Source of the DNA: Pratylenchus scribneri
Lineage: Eukaryota > Nematoda > Chromadorea > Rhabditida > Pratylenchidae
Direction: 5' to 3'
Assembly: GCA_030063045.1 (NCBI GenBank)
Contig: JAQSEB010000041.1
Span: 2,101,501 to 2,165,500 of the forward strand
DNA length: 64,000 bases
Shown: piece by piece, positions 21,944-33,304 of the stretch
Position numbering within the stretch: position 1 is the first letter of the stretch
How the letters are laid out: each line of letters opens with the position of its first letter
Position numbers and translations under genes: made by a program
The notes under the pieces: model-generated
What the model saw: only the letters and a program-made list of their open reading frames with translations
Databases searched by the model: none
What the model was told of the DNA's origin: nothing

Positions 21944-23526
21944 TCACCATCCTTGAAGACAGCACGGGACAGAGCAGCCAACCCATTGGAATAACTTTTC
22001 AATACTTCCTTCTGTCGCGAAGAATCGGTAATCCGAGGAATCATTTGTGTCTTCATAGCAAGTGCCATTAGATCCATCAATAAAAATCAGCCGGAATTCC
22101 AATCTTGAAGACTGAAATAAAAAAATGTATTTAATATTTTAAATATCCTTAAAGTATAAAGATTTCGTTTTTTAATATTTCCAAAATCCGATATACTTAA
22201 ATATTCCTTTATTTGGTCCATAAATTGTTGGCAATTCTAAATAATGTGAATTTTTGAGAAAGGACTAATGGAGTTGGTGATCTGCTGAATTTTATGCTTT
22301 CATCCGCCTTAGACCTAAAGGGGACTATTATAAATTGCCTTTTCTGGGCTTTCCTAAATCCGACCTTTTCCCTTCAGACACCCAATTCTATTAGGATCAA
22401 GCTAACTGTGATATAGTAAAAATATTTTAATAATATCTGAATCATGCTGTTTCTTTAAACATTATCAATTGAATTTGAATCTTGATAGTACCGCACGCAC
22501 CTTATTTGCATGGACTGGCACATCGAATGCAAAACTATAGTATTGAATTTGGTCCAATTGTCCGTCGAATTTGGCAATGTTGACATTCCATTCACTTCCA
22601 TTGGCTCTCCAACGAATCATAACCAAATTGTCGGAATTGAGTGAAGTAGGAAATACCTTTTTAAAAAGACATTCATTTACATTTAAAGCAACCAAAGAGA
22701 GGCCATTCGGAAACAAAAGTGTTTTTGAGAGTTTAAACTTTTTGAACGAATAAAACGGATCTTATTAGTCTAGATTTGAGGCAAAAATGGTATGAATTGA
22801 TTTCCAGTATGGGACTATCTATGTTTGATTAATGAATGGGGAGGGGATGGATATTATTGGAACCGTCAATTTGTGTTGAGTTAGTGATTGAATAATTCCC
22901 TCTGTTTACCTCAATATTTCCATTAATTTTAGGCTGAATTTTTTATTGTAGCATAACGAAGCAATATTCGTTGTGATCGCAAAATTCCAGTCCAATCATC
23001 AAAACTCATCCAGTCAGTGTTTCTAAAGCCTTTCGTCCATGTGGAAATGCGCAACTTTAAAGGAATTTTGATATTAAAATTGTTCATTTTCGTTTTCCCC
23101 AATTTTCCCCGACCATAATGGGTTTATTCTAAGAAGGGTCAAGCATATATATCAAATAGATAATTTGTTATGAGGACAAATCTATGAATAATGTTCCGCA
23201 AGTCAATTAGAATCCATTCATTTGAATTTGGGCCAATAAGAGAAGGTCTTATTGTCAAATTATTTGATGAACTCATTGCATTTCTACGTTCATTTTTGTC
23301 GAAAAGGGCAACACAAACATATAGTTCTTACTTCAAATCGTCGCCGCAATATGGGAACTGCGAGTTTGGCCAAATTACTCGACACGAACATCATTCGCTG
23401 CTTCAAATCATCGGTGCCAACAAAGGCCAAAATCTCGGCGAAAGTTTCGAGCGGCAAAAAAGTATGGACAATGGCCTTTTTGGCATTTGCGGTTGTCAAT
23501 GAAACGAAGAATGATGGGGAGAACAT
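21944..23526 (-). CDS. F-box-like protein, exon chain partly resolved
   Basis: Supported exons: 23526-23332 (ATG; ends GAA|GTAAGA), 22737-22501 (ends AAG|GTGCGT) and 22111-21944 (stop TGA); these are all phase 0. The first exon carries an F-box-like helical block, LPLETFAEILAFVGTDDLKQ...SSNLAKLAV. The later exons, with GLSLVALNVNECLFKK, WRANGSEWNVNIAKFDG and LEFRLIFIDGSNGTCYED, look like a C-terminal substrate-binding region as in nematode F-box families. One or two exons between 23284 and 22930 are probable (an open stretch containing NTDWMSFDDWTGILRSQR) but I could not join them in phase. F-box proteins are adaptors of SCF ubiquitin ligases; that role is inferred. Confidence 0.45.
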
Positions 23527-24016
23527 CAGGGCACTGAAATTGGTCCAAAGAAAATGGAAAAATTTGCAAAGTTGGCCAAGAAAATTATTCCTCATTTTAT
23601 TATCCGGAATCGATGGAATAATTGACAAGCAAGTATTCGACACAAACTAAAAGACGCCTTTGCCTCGGGAGAAGGGAGAAATCGATGTTATTGCCTCTGG
23701 GAATATAAGCCTTAGAGAAAGGACTAACTAAGAAGAGGCTGAAGCTGCTTTAGGCTAATAAGATGCATAGATGGCTTTAGGCCAAGATGCAGATAACAGG
23801 TGTTGCCTAGTTTGGGCGGATATATTCAATTTGAATGTTTGATAGAAAAAACTGCTGTAACTTATAATTATCATATTAAATTCTTCTGTCCAGCACCAAT
23901 TCATACATAGGTCTTATCAATTCGGCCTTTCTGGCTTTTATCCCTTCCCCCGCTTTATTGGACTGGTTTTAAACCGCCCCTTTCTCCTTCTGCTGGCCCC
24001 TTCCCTTCTTCTTCCC

Positions 24017-24658
24017 TTATTTTCCCCTTCCCATCATAAACCACACCTTTGGGAATAATTGGATGAATTCAATTAAAAGCATGTTGCAAAGAAGGAATAT
24101 TGATGTGGTTTCATCGGATATGAGAATCCATGTGAGAATATCGGATAAAATCAGCAATAGCAATCCAATGAATATTCCAACAAAAATGTGAAACACATGC
24201 TCGAAATTGAATCGAGTTTTGATAACCATAAATACGAAAGTGATGATGGCGACACTAAAAGTTTTAGAATATTATGGTTTTAAAGGAAAAATAAATAAAG
24301 TATTATTGCGACAATTGAAGATCCCCCTTGTCTAATGCCCTTCCAATGGCATGGCACCCCTAACTATTCTTTGTAATTCCCCTTCATAGGCCAAACCTTC
24401 CAATGGCATCCCCAACTCTTATTTGTCATCCCTTCATTGGCCAAACCTTCCAATGGCATCCCAAACTCTTATTTGTCATCCCTTCATTGGTCAAACCTTC
24501 CAATTGCTGATCCCCAATTGTCGCATCGTTTATCCAAATAATTACCTTTTACCATTGTAATTGGCCTGGGTTCCTTTCTCGTACCAATTCAAGTAAACAA
24601 GAAAATATGAAATGATCAAGATGATTGTGAAAAAAATTATAAAACAAAATGTTTTCAT
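24017..24658 (-). CDS. Small multi-pass membrane protein, unidentified
   Basis: Two exons, 24658-24546 and 24254-24017, joined in phase 2 (AAAAG|GTAATT ... TTTTAG|T), giving 116 residues. An N-terminal hydrophobic segment (CFIIFFTIILIISYFLVY) is followed by at least three more hydrophobic stretches (VAIITFVFMVI, FHIFVGIFIGLLLLILSDI, SIFLLCNMLLIEFIQLF) separated by short charged loops, so four transmembrane helices are likely. No family recognised. The intron contains a roughly 51-bp tandem repeat. The start codon lies just 10 bp from the edge of the 26-bp satellite. Confidence 0.6.
24334..24515. repeat. Tandem repeat, unit about 51 bp, about 3.5 copies
   Basis: The unit contains CAAACCTTCCAATGGCATCC followed by CAACTCTTATTTGTCATCCC and TTCATTGGC. 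The last two full units are nearly identical. It sits inside the intron of the small membrane-protein gene. Confidence 0.8.
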
Positions 24659-24667
24659 TATCTGAAA

Positions 24668-26799
24668 AGTGGCGGAATTAAATGTTGGCGAAAAGAGGAA
24701 AAATAAAATGTTAACGAAAAGAGGCGAAATTAAATGTTGGCGAAAAGAAGAGGCAAAATAAAATGTTGGCGAAAAGTGGCGAAATTAAATGTTGGCGAAA
24801 AGAGGCGAAATAAAATGTTGGCGAAAAAGAGGCAAAATTAAAGTTGGCGAAAAGTGGCGAAATTAAATGTTGGCGAAAAAGAGGCGAAATTAAAGTTGGC
24901 GAAAAGTGGCGAACTTAAATGTTGGCGAAAAAGAGGCGAAATTAAAGTTGGCGAAAAGAGGCGAAATTAAATGTTGGCGAAAAAGAGGCGAAATTAAAGT
25001 TGGCGAAAAGAGGCGAAATTAAAGTTGGCGAAAAGAGGCGAAATTAAAGTTGGCGAAAAGAGGCGAAATTAAAGTTGGCGAAAAGTGGCGAAATTAAAGT
25101 TGGCGAAAAGAGGCGAAATAAAATGTTGGCGAAAAGTGGCGAAATTAAAGTTGGCGAAAAGAGGCGAAATTAAAGTTGGCGAAAAGTGGCGAAATTAAAG
25201 TTGGCGAAAAGTGGCGAAATTAATTGTTGGCGAAAAGCGGCGAAATAAAATGTTGGCGAAAAGTGGCGAAATAAAATGTTGGCGAAATTAATTGGCGAAA
25301 AGAGGCGAAATAAAATGTTGGCGAAAAGAGGCGAAATAAAATGTTGGCGAAAAGAGGCGAAATAAAATGTTGGCGAAAAGTGGCGAAATAAAATGTTGGC
25401 GAAATAAAATGTTGGCGAAATAAAATGTTGGCGAAATAAATTGTTGGCGAAAAGAGGCGAAATAAAATGTTGGCGAAAAGAGGCGAAATAAAATGTTGGC
25501 GAAAAGAGGCGAAATAAAATGTTGGCGAAAAGTGGCGAAATAAAATGTTGGCGAAAAGAGGCGAAATAAAATGTTGGCGAAAAGAGGCGAAATAAAATGT
25601 TGGCGAAAAGAGGCGAAATAAAATGTTGGCGAAAAGAGGCGAAATAAAATGTTGGCGAAAAGAGGCGAAATTAAAGTTGGCGAAAAGTGGCGAAATTAAA
25701 GTTGGCGAAAAGAGGCGAAATAAAATGTTGGCGAAAAGTGGCGAAATTAAAGTTGGCGAAAAGAGGCGAAATTAAAGTTGGCGAAAAGTGGCGAAATTAA
25801 AGTTGGCGAAAAGTGGCGAAATTAATTGTTGGCGAAAAGCGGCGAAATAAAATGTTGGCGAAAAGTGGCGAAATAAAATGTTGGCGAAATTAATTGGCGA
25901 AAAGAGGCGAAATAAAATGTTGGCGAAAAGAGGCGAAATAAAATGTTGGCGAAAAGAGGCGAAATAAAATGTTGGCGAAAAGTGGCGAAATAAAATGTTG
26001 GCGAAATAAAATGTTGGCGAAATAAAATGTTGGCGAAATAAATTGTTGGCGAAAAGAGGCGAAATAAAATGTTGGCGAAAAGAGGCGAAATAAAATGTTG
26101 GCGAAAAGAGGCGAAATAAAATGTTGGCGAAAAGTGGCGAAATAAAATGTTGGCGAAAAGAGGCGAAATAAAATGTTGGCGAAAAGAGGCGAAATAAAAT
26201 GTTGGCGAAAAGAGGCGAAATAAAATGTTGGCGAAAAGAGGCGAAATAAAATGTTGGCGAAAAGAGGCGAAATAAAATGTTGGCGAAAAGAGGCGAAATA
26301 AAATGTTGGCGAAAAGAGGCGAAATAAAATGTTGGCGAAAAGAGGCGAAATAAAATGTTGGCGAAAAGAGGCGAAATAAAATGTTGGCGAAAAGAGGCGA
26401 AATAAAATGTTGGCGAAAAGAGGCGAAATAAAATGTTGGCGAAATAAATTGTTGGCGAAAAGAGGCGAAATAAAATGTTGGCGAAATAAATTGTTGGCGA
26501 AAAGAGGCGAAATAAAATGTTGGCGAAAAGAGGCGAAATAAAATGTTGGCGAAAAGAGGCGAAATAAAATGTTGGCGAAAAGAGGCGAAATAAAATGTTG
26601 GCGAAAAGAGGCGAAATAAAATGTTGGCGAAAAGTGGCGAAATAAAATGTTGGCGAAAAGAGGCGAAATAAAATGTTGGCGAAAAGAGGCGAAATAAAAT
26701 GTTGGCGAAAAGTGGCGAAATAAAATGTTGGCGAAAAGAGGCGAAATAAAATGTTGGCGAAAAGAGGCGAAATAAAATGTTGGCGAAAAGAGGCGGACT
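24668..26799. repeat. Satellite array, 26-bp unit, about 2.1 kb
   Basis: Roughly 80 tandem copies of a unit GGCGAAAAGAGGCGAAAT followed by AAAATGTT, with variants (GTGGCG for GAGGCG, TTAAAG for AAAATG, deleted half units). The variant order is itself duplicated with a 602-bp offset: a diagnostic patch at about 25221 recurs at 25823, another at 25281 at 25883 and another at 25381 at 25983, so copy one (about 25065-25666) and copy two (about 25667-26268) are adjacent. On the minus strand the unit has no stop in any frame, producing frames of about 350 codons that I treat as by-products. Confidence 0.95.
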
Positions 26800-27625
26800 T
26801 ACAAGCAATAATTAATTTCAATTAAATATATAATTTTTATTTTTTACATAAAATGATTAAAATTTATTACATATTTATAGATCAAGTTCAATTAATTCAA
26901 TATTTTATTTATTTAAAAAATTCCCATTCCAAATTGTTCCGATTTTGACCTTCCAAGACATCTTCATAATATCAGTCAGCGACAGAAGATCATTTTCAAA
27001 AATAATAATGTCAGTCGACAAACAATTCAAAAAGGTCGATGGATTATCTCCTCCCCATTCCATGGCCAAGTCCATTCAAAATACGGCCCAGCCAATGATC
27101 CAACCCCTTCACCCAGAAGGAATGACCCTCAAAAATGTCCCTTTCTCTTCAGTTTGTGCTTTCCCCACAACCACAATTGATTTAGCTGCCCTTTAGCCCT
27201 GTCCTAGACAGTCAGCCTGCAGATGGTCCAATCGAAAAGGGTGGAATGGTGTTTGTGAAGTTAGGAACGCGAGGCAAACAATCACAAGGCCAAAGGGAGG
27301 GAGATGGTCGAGTCCGGCGGATCACACGGCTTTACTGCCACCGCCGACACTTTTTATATTCATTTCGGAGGGGCGACTTGTCCCAAATTAGCTACAGCCG
27401 AATTCCTTCTGGCCGCCAGGCTAATGATCGAAAAGGATGGGGGCAAAGGGCAAACACACAAGAGGAGGGAATGGACTTCTCGAGGGACCATCATCATCGG
27501 CGTCCAAAACTGCTTCGCCTCCGTCCGTACACTCTGAAGCACTAAATGAGACCGAATGGCTGCTGGCTGACCATTCCATGGCCCCAACCCTTCCTTCTCT
27601 TTTGCTGACCTAAAGCCCCCTCCCC

Positions 27626-27826
27626 CTATTGCCAGTCTCCCCATTCCTCTTCTTTCTGTGCTTCAACTGCTGTGTTGCCCTGCTTCTTCCCATTTTTGAC
27701 TATTGTTTGCATTTCACTCCACGCGGTGGCCCATTCATCGGTCTTCTTGACCATCTCATCAGTTAACCCCGCCACAAATATAGTCGGATCAGTGACCATC
27801 TCCATTCGTCCGGCAATCATCATCAC
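27626..27826 (-). CDS. Possible small protein, unidentified
   Basis: A 66-codon frame with normal amino-acid usage, starting with three Met and containing VTDPTIFVAGLTDEMVKKTD and an acidic end EEEWGDWQ. There is no signal peptide and no recognisable family. It could be the last exon of a gene whose upstream exons I could not find. Confidence 0.3.
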   Translation of the reverse strand: MMMIAGRMEMVTDPTIFVAGLTDEMVKKTDEWATAWSEMQTIVKNGKKQGNTAVEAQKEEEWGDWQ

Positions 27827-28029
27827 CGAAGGGGGTAAAGAGGGAATAGCAAAGGAGAAGTGGATGTGAGTTCATTTTCATCTCTTCATTTTCATTTGCT
27901 TGTTGCGCACAATTTAGCCACATTATTCCCAATAGTGTATTCAACAAAGTAATGGCTTCTTCAACTTATTATGGAGCGATATTTCCCTACAAAAGATGGT
28001 AAGGATTTATCGGAAATAGCCAACCTTGT

Positions 28030-28360
28030 AGCTTATTATCAAAACTCATCAAGAACTGAACCAATTTTAATGATTTTTGTATCAAATTAAAGAGCAGACT
28101 TTTGACTATCAAATAATATTAATTTTTTTAAAATTGATTCATTTTTGGTAAGGTTATAACAAAAAAAGCAATTACTATTTCGTCAACTCATAATAAAAAT
28201 CATTTTAAGTAGTTTTTTGGGGTATAAATTAATCAATTCTGAACCAATTTAAATAAAATTAATATATTTGGATAGCTAACAATCTCATCTTTAATTTATT
28301 ACTAAAAATCAAAATCAAATTCAAGCCTTGATGGGTTATTAATTATAAATGCGGCCAAGT
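28030..28360. repeat. Fold-back repeat family R4, copy 1
   Basis: The ends form inverted repeats: the left half carries ATCAAATTAAAGAGCAGACT and the right half the corresponding reverse complement, near TTAAAGATGAGATTG on the other strand. The terminal word is related to CAACTT(A/G)GC(G/C)GC. A second copy at about 57495-57835 is inserted in the acid phosphatase gene. Confidence 0.75.
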
Positions 28361-28673
28361 TGGGGTTTATCCATTTTTCTTCTTTTTTCGGTTCAATTTT
28401 CTGTCCGACTTTTGTACTCCTTGACTTTTCCCTCAAATCCATTCATACTTTTATTTTTGGTCCTCTGTATCTGTACTGAAGGATTTGTTTAGTTTTTTGG
28501 CCGTTTCCCGCAAATAAGCGTCTTCTTTGACCCCCAATCCATGTCTCCATTGTTCTATTTTCTCCAAAAACAACTCAAAATTGAGAAGGGGGAATGATGT
28601 GTCCCGAAATTCAAAATGAAGAAAATTGATTGAAGAATGTTTTTCGCAACTTTCAATTCACAAATTTAGGCCA

Positions 28674-31600
28674 ATGTGTTTTGCATTTCGGCTGCCTTTT
28701 GCCATTTTATTTTGTGCCTTTTTCCACTCAATTCAATGCCAACAATTTCCCGATTGGTTTCAAATGGGATTGCCAAAACAAGAAGAGGGTAAAAATGGCC
28801 AAATTTGGCCAATTAGTTCATTCTCATTCACTCCTTCAGCCCCAACATCCAATGGTCAAAATCATCATTCACATCGGATGATTGTCCCATCCAATTCATT
28901 TTGGGCTCCTTCGCAATCATTCCACCAGCAGCCACCTTTAAATTGGCCCCAAAATACCGCCGCCGGATTCATTGTGGCCCATCCCCAACAACATCCGCCC
29001 AGCCAATTTCCTTCCTGGACCGAATCATCGAGGCAACCGCGCAAGGGACTGAGCAGATTATTGGAAGAATTTAGTGGAAGAAAGGGGGAAGATGATGAAC
29101 AGGAAGGAGTCCAAGAAGAAGAGAAAGAACATCATTTATGGCATCAGAGTGGGCCACAACTTTCCGTCAGTTTCCATTCAAAATTTATAAATAAAATTCC
29201 ATTTTACTGAAATTCAGCCGGACATGAATCGACCACCCCTGTCCACCAATTTGGAGCGATATATGCCATTATTGGTTAACAAACATCGGCCACCAACAAA
29301 AACGACTAGAAATGCGACCAAAATGAGCGGTGGTGGAGGTGGAGGAGGAAGGAGTAGAAAGAATGGTGGTGGTGCAGGAGGGCAACATCATTTGGTCAGT
29401 CAATATTTCGGGAAATGAAAAAATGCTTTAATGATTTTTAATTTAAGGCATTTTTGCTTACTTACATACCTAGGTCCTAATTAAAATGGGATCTATTTTC
29501 TACTTAGTTAAATTTGTTTATTCTCCAATATTTCGAATACCCAATTTATAAAATTATTATTTAATTTAATAGAGTATTTTCCGATCTATCAAAATATAAT
29601 AAAACCACTAAAATCGGTTTATTTATTGATGTGTTATAAGCTCCCAGAAAACATAGAATATGAGCGCTTTGATTAGGAACTGAGGGGCCTTGAGGGCATA
29701 TTGAATGTTCGCCCGCTGATTGGAGGAAGGAAAAATTACTGTAGCAGGAACGGCTTCCTCTTTATAATATCAGCAGCAGGAATGTGCCTTGAGGGCTCAA
29801 TCACTTTCTTCTCTTTCTCATGTTCCTTCCTTTGCATTTTTAGGAGAGAATTGAGGTTACCATATTTGCACACTCATAACTTCGTTCATTCCCAATCATT
29901 TTTAAAGATCTTGAAATGGTTTGTAGATAGGAAAATTCTGCATCTTTTGATATAAAAATTGTTCTGCAAATCTTTTAAATGAGGAAATTATTAAGAATTA
30001 AAAGAACTAAAAAATGTCTGAGAAGACCCATCTTTGCTCATTCATAACTCCCTTTAATCTTAACATCGTTTTTGTGGAACTTGATATGGTTGTATAGAGC
30101 GGATAATTCCCCATCTTTAAAAATAATTTTGCAGATTGACAGCCTCGAAATGTTGGCCCCAGTGCCACAATCATTTCGGGCAGCCGGTGGTCCAGAGGAG
30201 GCCGAAGATGAAGAGGAGGATGAATCGATGGAGGCCACAAATGCCGGAGGAGGAAGTGCCAACGGTGGAATTCCAGCCGACCAATTGGGCCCGTGCGTGA
30301 CAGCCAATTGCCGAACATGGATTACAATAACAATTCCCAGTGAATTGGTTGGAATTCCGCCGGGCATTGGATTGCCTGGCAATGGAGGGGCGGAATTGGC
30401 ACAACAAAAACCGGATGGAAAAGGGGCCACTGGGCAATTGGTATTAAAAATAAACTGATTTTGGAAGTAAATGACAAAATTGCAGGGCAAAATATCCACC
30501 AACTCCAAAACGATGCCCCCATTCCCACCGCAGCCAATGCCATCGAGCAGTAAAAGTCGAGGATTGCCATCGCCCAAAAATCGGCCAACCCCGCAATCAC
30601 CATTGGCCATTGGCACCAGTACACCGGCCACAACACGATCACAACCGCCGGTACAATTTGTGGAATAATATTCCCTCTTTCCTTGTGAATTAATAAATTA
30701 AAAATCATATTCTTTGGAATTAATTTTCGGGAATCTTAAAAGGAATAAAAACTCGGAACAGAACATTTATAACGATGAGTAGAGCTCATTCTTTTGGCTA
30801 TATCTCTAGAAGAAGCAACCAATTCAGGAAGGTGAAATGCTATTTGAAAGAAATGTTCTCTAAAAAGTGGCTATTTAAAATCTTTTGTAATATTAAAACA
30901 ATTTATAAAATAAGCGGCTTTTCCTTAATTAATTTGGGTCAAAGATTTGAAAGATATGAAACATGTAAAGCTTAGATTTTTGTAAACTTAAAAATGCCAC
31001 ATTGTAATTTTAAAAAGCCCCTTTTTAGAGAACATACTTTGGGCTTTCAAATGATATATTGCCTTCCTATATTAGTTACATCCTTGTTGGGTTATGGCTA
31101 ATAATAACATCTATATGAATTTATAATGTTATGGAGGATAAGCATTAAAATATATATTTATTTTATTTACAATTCCAAAATATTTGTTCAGGATTTCGTG
31201 TTCAGCACTAAATGGATTTTGCCCGTCAATGGAGTTTCACTTAGGCCTTCCTCCAATATTTCTGCTAGTCTATCTCCTGTCCCCATAATTACTACTGCAA
31301 TGCCTCCATCCGCCGGAGGGCAAATCACAACGGCAACACCCACCGTAAATGGAAAGGCAGGCGCTGGCGGAAATCCATGGGGAGAGTGAGTTTAATTTAC
31401 ATTTAAATTTATCTGATAAATTTTGGGGAATATGGCCCCAAAAGTATTTGAAAATGCCATTAAATTGGATAAAATATTAAATCGGTGAATTCAATTGAAT
31501 TTTTGGTGTATAGGACATTTCAGTGTCACCATTTCAGTTCTTGGGATATCTTTTGGCCAAAGCTCATCAGCGAGGCAGTAACCAATTCAGGAAGGCGATA

Positions 31601-32893
31601 CACCATTTTAAAACCCTAAATGTCCTCTAAAAAGTGGCTTTAAATATTTAATGAAATTCATCTTTAGAAAAGGGCTACATGTCTTTGAGTGCAATATACC
31701 TGAATTTGTTGAGGAAAAGCGGTTTTTCCTATAAGAGTTTTAACATTTCAAAAAACAATTAGTTAAGCCACTATTTAGAGGACATTTTGGGCTTTCAAAT
31801 GGGATATCGCTTTCTTGAATTGGTTACTTCCTTCTCGAGATATGGTCAAAAGAATGGTCTTGGATACTGAAATGGTGGTGCTTAAACGTCCTCTTTCGGA
31901 ATTTTTGCCTAATTTTCCTTTCCTTCAATATTTTCGTTCATCATATTCAAATTCCCATTCATAGGAGGCCGCCCTTTACCATTCGGCCAAAACTGCCTTC
32001 GCCTACCCAATCCTCCTCCTCCTCTGCTGGTCCTCTTCCAAGGGAACGTCCGCCTTCATCCTCATCGGCCAAAACCGGCCCTCGGCCCAAACCTTGGACA
32101 CATTCCTCCTCCTACTCGGCAAATTCCAAAGCAGGGCCAAAAGCCCGGCCACTGGGCCCTTCGCCGGCCGAAAAATCTACGGGAATTCCGCGTCCGCCCA
32201 CTCCGGACACCACAATCGAGCAAGCTGCCATTTGGGCCAGCACCGAATTGGTAATTTTTATGATATTTGGATCAAATTTTGAAGAAATTAACGCCATCTT
32301 TGCAATCAATGCCTTTTTAAATCCATAACAAATTAAACTAAAATTGAAATATTTCAGATTGATGCAATCCGCGAAGCATTGGCCAAATTCAGGGCCACAT
32401 TAAATCGAAATGGAGGTGCAGCGGCACAAGCGGATGAATATGGGATCCATGGACAAATGGGGACGGCGGAGGAAATGATGGATCCGGAACAGGCGGAAAG
32501 GGAATTGCAGGCTCAACTGAAGGCGGCATGGGACACACTCCGAGGTCAGTATTTTAAAATTTTTTATAAAAAATGAGCTTTTATTGTTTCAATCTAATGA
32601 ATTCTTTTGGACAAATTTTTTCCTTAAATGCTGGAAAATAATTATTTTTTGTGATATTAAGCTTAAATAAATTGGCTTTTTCTTTAGGAACTTGGCTGGA
32701 GCAAGCAGTGGCTGAATTGGCACAACAAGCGGATGCACTGGGAGGAGGTCAACATCAACAAATGGGCACAAAATTGTCAGAAATGTTTTTAAATGCCGAA
32801 GGGAACATCAAAAGGGATCAACCAACAAAAGAAGGAATGAATGAAGAGGCCTCAAGGAGAAGGGGCGAACAATGGATTGGGGGAAGGCACTGA
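28674..32893 (+). CDS. Large secreted Pro/Ser/Gly-rich protein, unidentified
   Basis: Eight exons: 28674-29165, 29218-29394, 30135-30440, 30486-30650, 31192-31385, 31965-32250, 32358-32544, 32688-32893; all junctions agree in phase and give about 670 residues. The start MCFAFRLPFAILFCAFFHSI is a good signal peptide. The rest is low in complexity: Gln/Pro/Ser-rich, a Gly tract, an acidic block (EEAEDEEEDE), one short ordered-looking patch with two cysteines (LGPCVTANCRTWITITIP), Ser/Pro/Arg-rich exons and an alpha-helical C-terminal third (AIREALAKFRATLNRNG; WLEQAVAELAQQADAL). The exon-4 donor GTACAA at 30651 lies just before an in-frame stop at 30666, so a short form of 385 residues would result if that intron is retained. 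No homologue recognised; a nematode-specific extracellular protein is inferred. Confidence 0.7.
29540..30130. repeat. Repeat family R2, copy in an intron
   Basis: Matches 13680-14115 block by block: AATTTAATAGAG, ACTGTAGCAGGAACGGCTTC, AATGTGCCTTGAGGGC, CAATCACTT, CATAACTTC and a TTTTGATATAAAAATTGTTC end. A second partial tail follows at 30030-30125. It fills the 740-bp intron 2 of the secreted protein gene. Confidence 0.7.
30770..31120. repeat. Fold-back repeat family R1
   Basis: Left arm TTTGGCTATATCTCTAGAAG and TCTCTAAAAAGTGGCTAT; the right arm has the reverse-complement counterparts (TTTTTAGAGAACAT, CTTTCAAATGATATATTGCC, GGGTTATGGC). It lies in an intron of the secreted protein gene. Confidence 0.7.
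31510..31890. repeat. Fold-back repeat family R1, best preserved copy
   Basis: The left end has TGTCACCATTTCAGT followed by the AACCAATTCAGGAAGGCGAT and GTCCTCTAAAAAGTGGCTT blocks. The right half repeats them inverted and ends ACTGAAATGGTGGTGC. Arms pair over roughly 130 bp. It lies in an intron of the secreted protein gene. Confidence 0.78.
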
Positions 32894-33304
32894 TGATGAA
32901 TCCAAAATACTAATTAATTTTACATTCATATTTTTCCGGGATTTATTCACATATTTTTGATGCCAATTTCCAACATTTTTTTTATTCTTTTTTTGCCATT
33001 CAAAATGTCCGCACTTTTTGTGCATTCAATTTTTATTTTGTTTGTTTGGCCAGAAAATTAAATGGCAATAAGTAAGGCATCCATTTAGATTAATACAAAT
33101 TTTCACAAATAAATTAAACATTAATAAGTGTGGATAATTTTGATTGGCTCATTTCCCCTTTCCCGTTTTCTCTATAAAATGTTCCATTGTTTTATTATTA
33201 GACTTTTATAAAACATTCCTCCTTTTCCCAATTGCGCATAAATAAAAATACCATCAATTCAAAATTCAATTGTAAATTTATAAAATAATTAATTCATTTT
33301 TTGC

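Larger units (their letters stand above)
26800..28673. other. Intergenic stretch with one possible small ORF and an R4 element
   Basis: Besides the minus-strand small frame at 27826-27626 and the R4 fold-back at 28030-28360 (separate entries) I see no gene. The open frames around 27250-27640 on both strands lack splice partners. Confidence 0.45.

Noticed and set aside
23191..23502. Plus-strand frame reading like SIRIHSFEFGPIREGL
   Set aside because: It looked F-box-family-like at first, but the minus strand carries the better supported F-box exon with a GTAAGA donor. I could not find splice partners on the plus strand.
25772..26821. Long minus-strand frames of about 330-350 codons
   Set aside because: They follow entirely from the 26-bp satellite, whose minus strand has no stop in any frame. 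There is no start context, no splice partner and no independent protein signature.
27246..27644. Overlapping frames on both strands near 27.3-27.6 kb
   Set aside because: No splice or start context, and the peptides in all frames look equally arbitrary.
30038..30708. Minus-strand frames of up to 197 codons
   Set aside because: They lie opposite exons 3 and 4 of the plus-strand secreted protein gene, whose exons agree in phase and splice signals; the minus frames do not.
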